A stretch of 64,000 nucleotides of DNA. Source: SHVO01 sp041906145. Lineage in GTDB: Bacteria > Pseudomonadota > Alphaproteobacteria > Rhodospirillales > Rhodospirillaceae. Under the pieces are notes generated by a model. The model was not told the origin of the DNA and did no database searches. It saw nothing but the letters and a program-made list of their open reading frames with translations. The translations under genes were made by a program, and so were the position numbers. Positions 62,346 through 64,000 of the stretch are shown in pieces (position 1 is the stretch's first letter; every line of letters begins with the position of its first letter). Where the stretch lies: the NCBI GenBank assembly GCA_041906145.1, contig JAYRJU010000001.1, positions 1,116,001 through 1,180,000 of the forward strand. The letters are read 5' to 3'.

Positions 62346-64000
62346 ATGAAGCGGGCGGCTCTGAACCTATTTGCGTTTTTGGCGACCGTGACGCTGACCG
62401 TCGTCCCGGCCCTCGATCCCGCGTACGCGCAAGCGCCCGTGCGCACTCCAGCCGAAGTCGCGCCCGCGTTCGAACTCGGGACCGTGACCACCAACGACGG
62501 CGTGACTCTGCCCATCGTCATGACTTATCCCGCAAGCGGCGTGAACACTGGCGGCGCCGCCATCCTGCATCTCCCCGATGGACCCGGTATCAGCGCCGTC
62601 CAACCCACTGTCACCTCACGTTATGTCGCCAGCGGTCTAGCGCGCCTGGGTTATACAAGTCTGAGTTTGGAGCCGCGTTACGCCCAGTCATACGCCTTCA
62701 GCCGTTTTGACGACGCCATCAACGATGTCCGTGCGGCGGTCGATCTTCTGCAGGTGCGCGGTTTCTCGAACATCGTACTGGCCGGCCATGGTCTAGGTTC
62801 GCTGCTCGCCGCGCGCTACATGGCCGAAACCGCCGATGGGCGCATCAAGGCCGTTGCGTCTTTCGCGCCCAGCACCGACCTTGCGGAAGCCTGGCGCGCC
62901 TCGATGGGCGAGGAGAAATACTGGGCTACTGTGGAATCCGCCTCGAAAGCCGCCAGCACGGGCGGACGCGGCGAATTCATCGATCTTGGCGACGGGCTTA
63001 TTTTCACGCCGGCCAGTTTCCTCGATTGGTATGGCCCGACCGCGAAAACCTCGCTGACGGCGAACATGGCGGGCGTCGACAAGCCGATGTTTCTCGCCGC
63101 CGGCGACCGCGACGCGGCCGTGCCCAAAGGACGGCTTGAGCGTTTGAAAGCCGTCGCCTTTCTCTCGAAGCAGATCGATCTCAAATACTATCCCGGCGCC
63201 GGTCATGACCTCACGGCGGCGCGCGATCCGCTGCTCGCCGATGTGGGCGCCTGGCTCGTGAAGCTCAACCTCGCTCCGCCGCCGCGCGCGGTGATGACCA
63301 TTGTCGACGCCGCCGCCAAAGACGGTACGCAACTCGCCGGCGTGCTTTATGCGCCCGCCGCCGGGGCCGACCGCACGCGGCCGGCGATTCTCATCGCGCA
63401 CGGCTGGACCAGCGACATCATGCGCGGCGCGCCGCATTGGTTGGGTCAGCGTCTTGCGCAGCGTGGCTACACGGTGCTCGCATTCCAGACCCGCGCGTCC
63501 GGTTTCCGCGGCGTCGTGAAAGGAAAGCTCGAGGACATCCCACAAGATATCGCCGCCTGGGTGAATTTCATGAGCGCGCGGGGTCATACCAATCTTGTGG
63601 CCGCGGGCCATTCCACCGGGGCTTTATGGTTCAGCTATTATCTCAATGAGACGAAGGACGCGCGCTTGAAGGCCGCCGTCTATCTGGCGCCGATGCGCGA
63701 CATGCCGAGCCACGCACGTACCGCCATGGGCGAGGACCGCTACGCCCGCGCGGTGCTTGAAGCCGGCGAAGCGGTGCGCGACGGCATGGGCTCCAGCCGT
63801 CTGATAAATACGCCGTTCCCGCAGGCCACCTACGAAGACGACCCGCGCCAGCCCATGGTCCTATCGGTGCCGGGGTCGGGCTTCACTTATTATTATGCCG
63901 ACAGCTTCCTCAGCTATTGGGGACCGAACTCGAAAGCCGTGCATACGCGTCTCGTCGCGGGCTCACCCATCCCGATCCTTGCGGTCGGCGGCTCGCGCGA
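62346..64000 (+). CDS. Exported tandem alpha/beta-hydrolase protein, first nucleophile replaced, 3' end off window
   Basis: At least 551 residues. A signal peptide (RAALNLFAFLATVTLTVVPA ... AYA) is followed by two related alpha/beta-hydrolase domains. In domain one (about 45-310) the elbow reads GHGLG at 147-151, so Gly149 replaces the Ser nucleophile, although an acid (GDRDAAVP) and His (GAGHDLT) remain. In domain two (from about 315) the elbow is GHSTG at 421-425 with Ser423. Both share LAxxGYT, a D-rich helix and the AGH elbow, implying an internal duplication. GGAAGAG lies 8 nt before the ATG at 62346. The gene runs off the right edge. Confidence 0.8.
   Translation, partial: MKRAALNLFAFLATVTLTVVPALDPAYAQAPVRTPAEVAPAFELGTVTTNDGVTLPIVMTYPASGVNTGGAAILHLPDGPGISAVQPTVTSRYVASGLARLGYTSLSLEPRYAQSYAFSRFDDAINDVRAAVDLLQVRGFSNIVLAGHGLGSLLAARYMAETADGRIKAVASFAPSTDLAEAWRASMGEEKYWATVESASKAASTGGRGEFIDLGDGLIFTPASFLDWYGPTAKTSLTANMAGVDKPMFLAAGDRDAAVPKGRLERLKAVAFLSKQIDLKYYPGAGHDLTAARDPLLADVGAWLVKLNLAPPPRAVMTIVDAAAKDGTQLAGVLYAPAAGADRTRPAILIAHGWTSDIMRGAPHWLGQRLAQRGYTVLAFQTRASGFRGVVKGKLEDIPQDIAAWVNFMSARGHTNLVAAGHSTGALWFSYYLNETKDARLKAAVYLAPMRDMPSHARTAMGEDRYARAVLEAGEAVRDGMGSSRLINTPFPQATYEDDPRQPMVLSVPGSGFTYYYADSFLSYWGPNSKAVHTRLVAGSPIPILAVGGSR

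Overview
This 64 kb window looks like the chromosome of a GC-rich alphaproteobacterium. The evidence is the gene neighbourhood ubiE-ubiB-coaBC-dut / mutM / rpsT / dnaA-dnaN-recF-gyrB, GANTC (CcrM-type) sites clustered before dnaA, an Hsp20-DUF1150 pair, and two sites matching the alphaproteobacterial FnrL/FixK consensus TTGAY-N4-RTCAA. I cannot name a genus. Nothing indicates a plasmid, prophage, CRISPR array or intact transposon.

Layout. (1) 1-6438, minus strand: rlmN (cut by the window edge), moeB, dut, coaBC, a GST, ubiB and ubiE, mostly closely packed and partly coupled. (2) 6491-15034, plus strand: mutM (its start region is duplicated around a small palindromic insertion), rpsT, a roughly 570-bp possible origin/regulatory region, then dnaA, dnaN, recF and gyrB. 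(3) 15090-25002: single-gene accessory and repair functions (vWA protein, Tat-exported metallo-hydrolase, VOC, AIM24-like, ogt, recQ, DUF1801, CapA, amidohydrolase, SRPBCC, RidA). (4) 25010-28719: an aerotaxis receptor split into an Aer-type PAS protein and a separate MCP, divergent from a receiver-like/degenerate-EAL protein, with an FnrL/FixK box between. (5) 28720-42549: GSTs, a cytochrome c-sugar dehydrogenase fusion, a repeat-domain gene remnant, a 929-residue secreted protein with duplicated modules beside a formylglycine-generating-enzyme-like protein, a hemerythrin-PPK2 pair behind a second FnrL/FixK box, and an ArsR-AHSA1 pair followed by a PD-(D/E)XK-like protein. (6) 42550-49482: an aminoglycoside-phosphotransferase-like remnant, a 2-hydroxyacid dehydrogenase, ppa, tRNA-Arg(CCT), hsp20-DUF1150, an MFS exporter, prolyl aminopeptidase and a possible structured RNA ending at a strong terminator. 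(7) 49791-64000: an RND efflux pair, a patatin-like lipase, an outer-membrane barrel, a DUF6502-DUF5666 operon with two identical 17-bp palindromes in its promoter region, a structured intergenic region, mnmC, and a secreted tandem alpha/beta hydrolase cut by the right edge.

The best candidate for an undescribed system is the DUF6502-DUF5666 unit. It pairs a helix-turn-helix-like protein with an exported lipoprotein, and two perfect palindromes frame the promoter region, one overlapping the predicted -35. A possible opposite-strand promoter lies between the palindromes and reads toward a region able to form alternative RNA structures. Other notable points are the insertion-created leader ORF before mutM, the oxygen-linked boxes before both the aerotaxis pair and hemerythrin, the ABAB-repeat secreted protein, and the tandem hydrolase whose first nucleophile is Gly.
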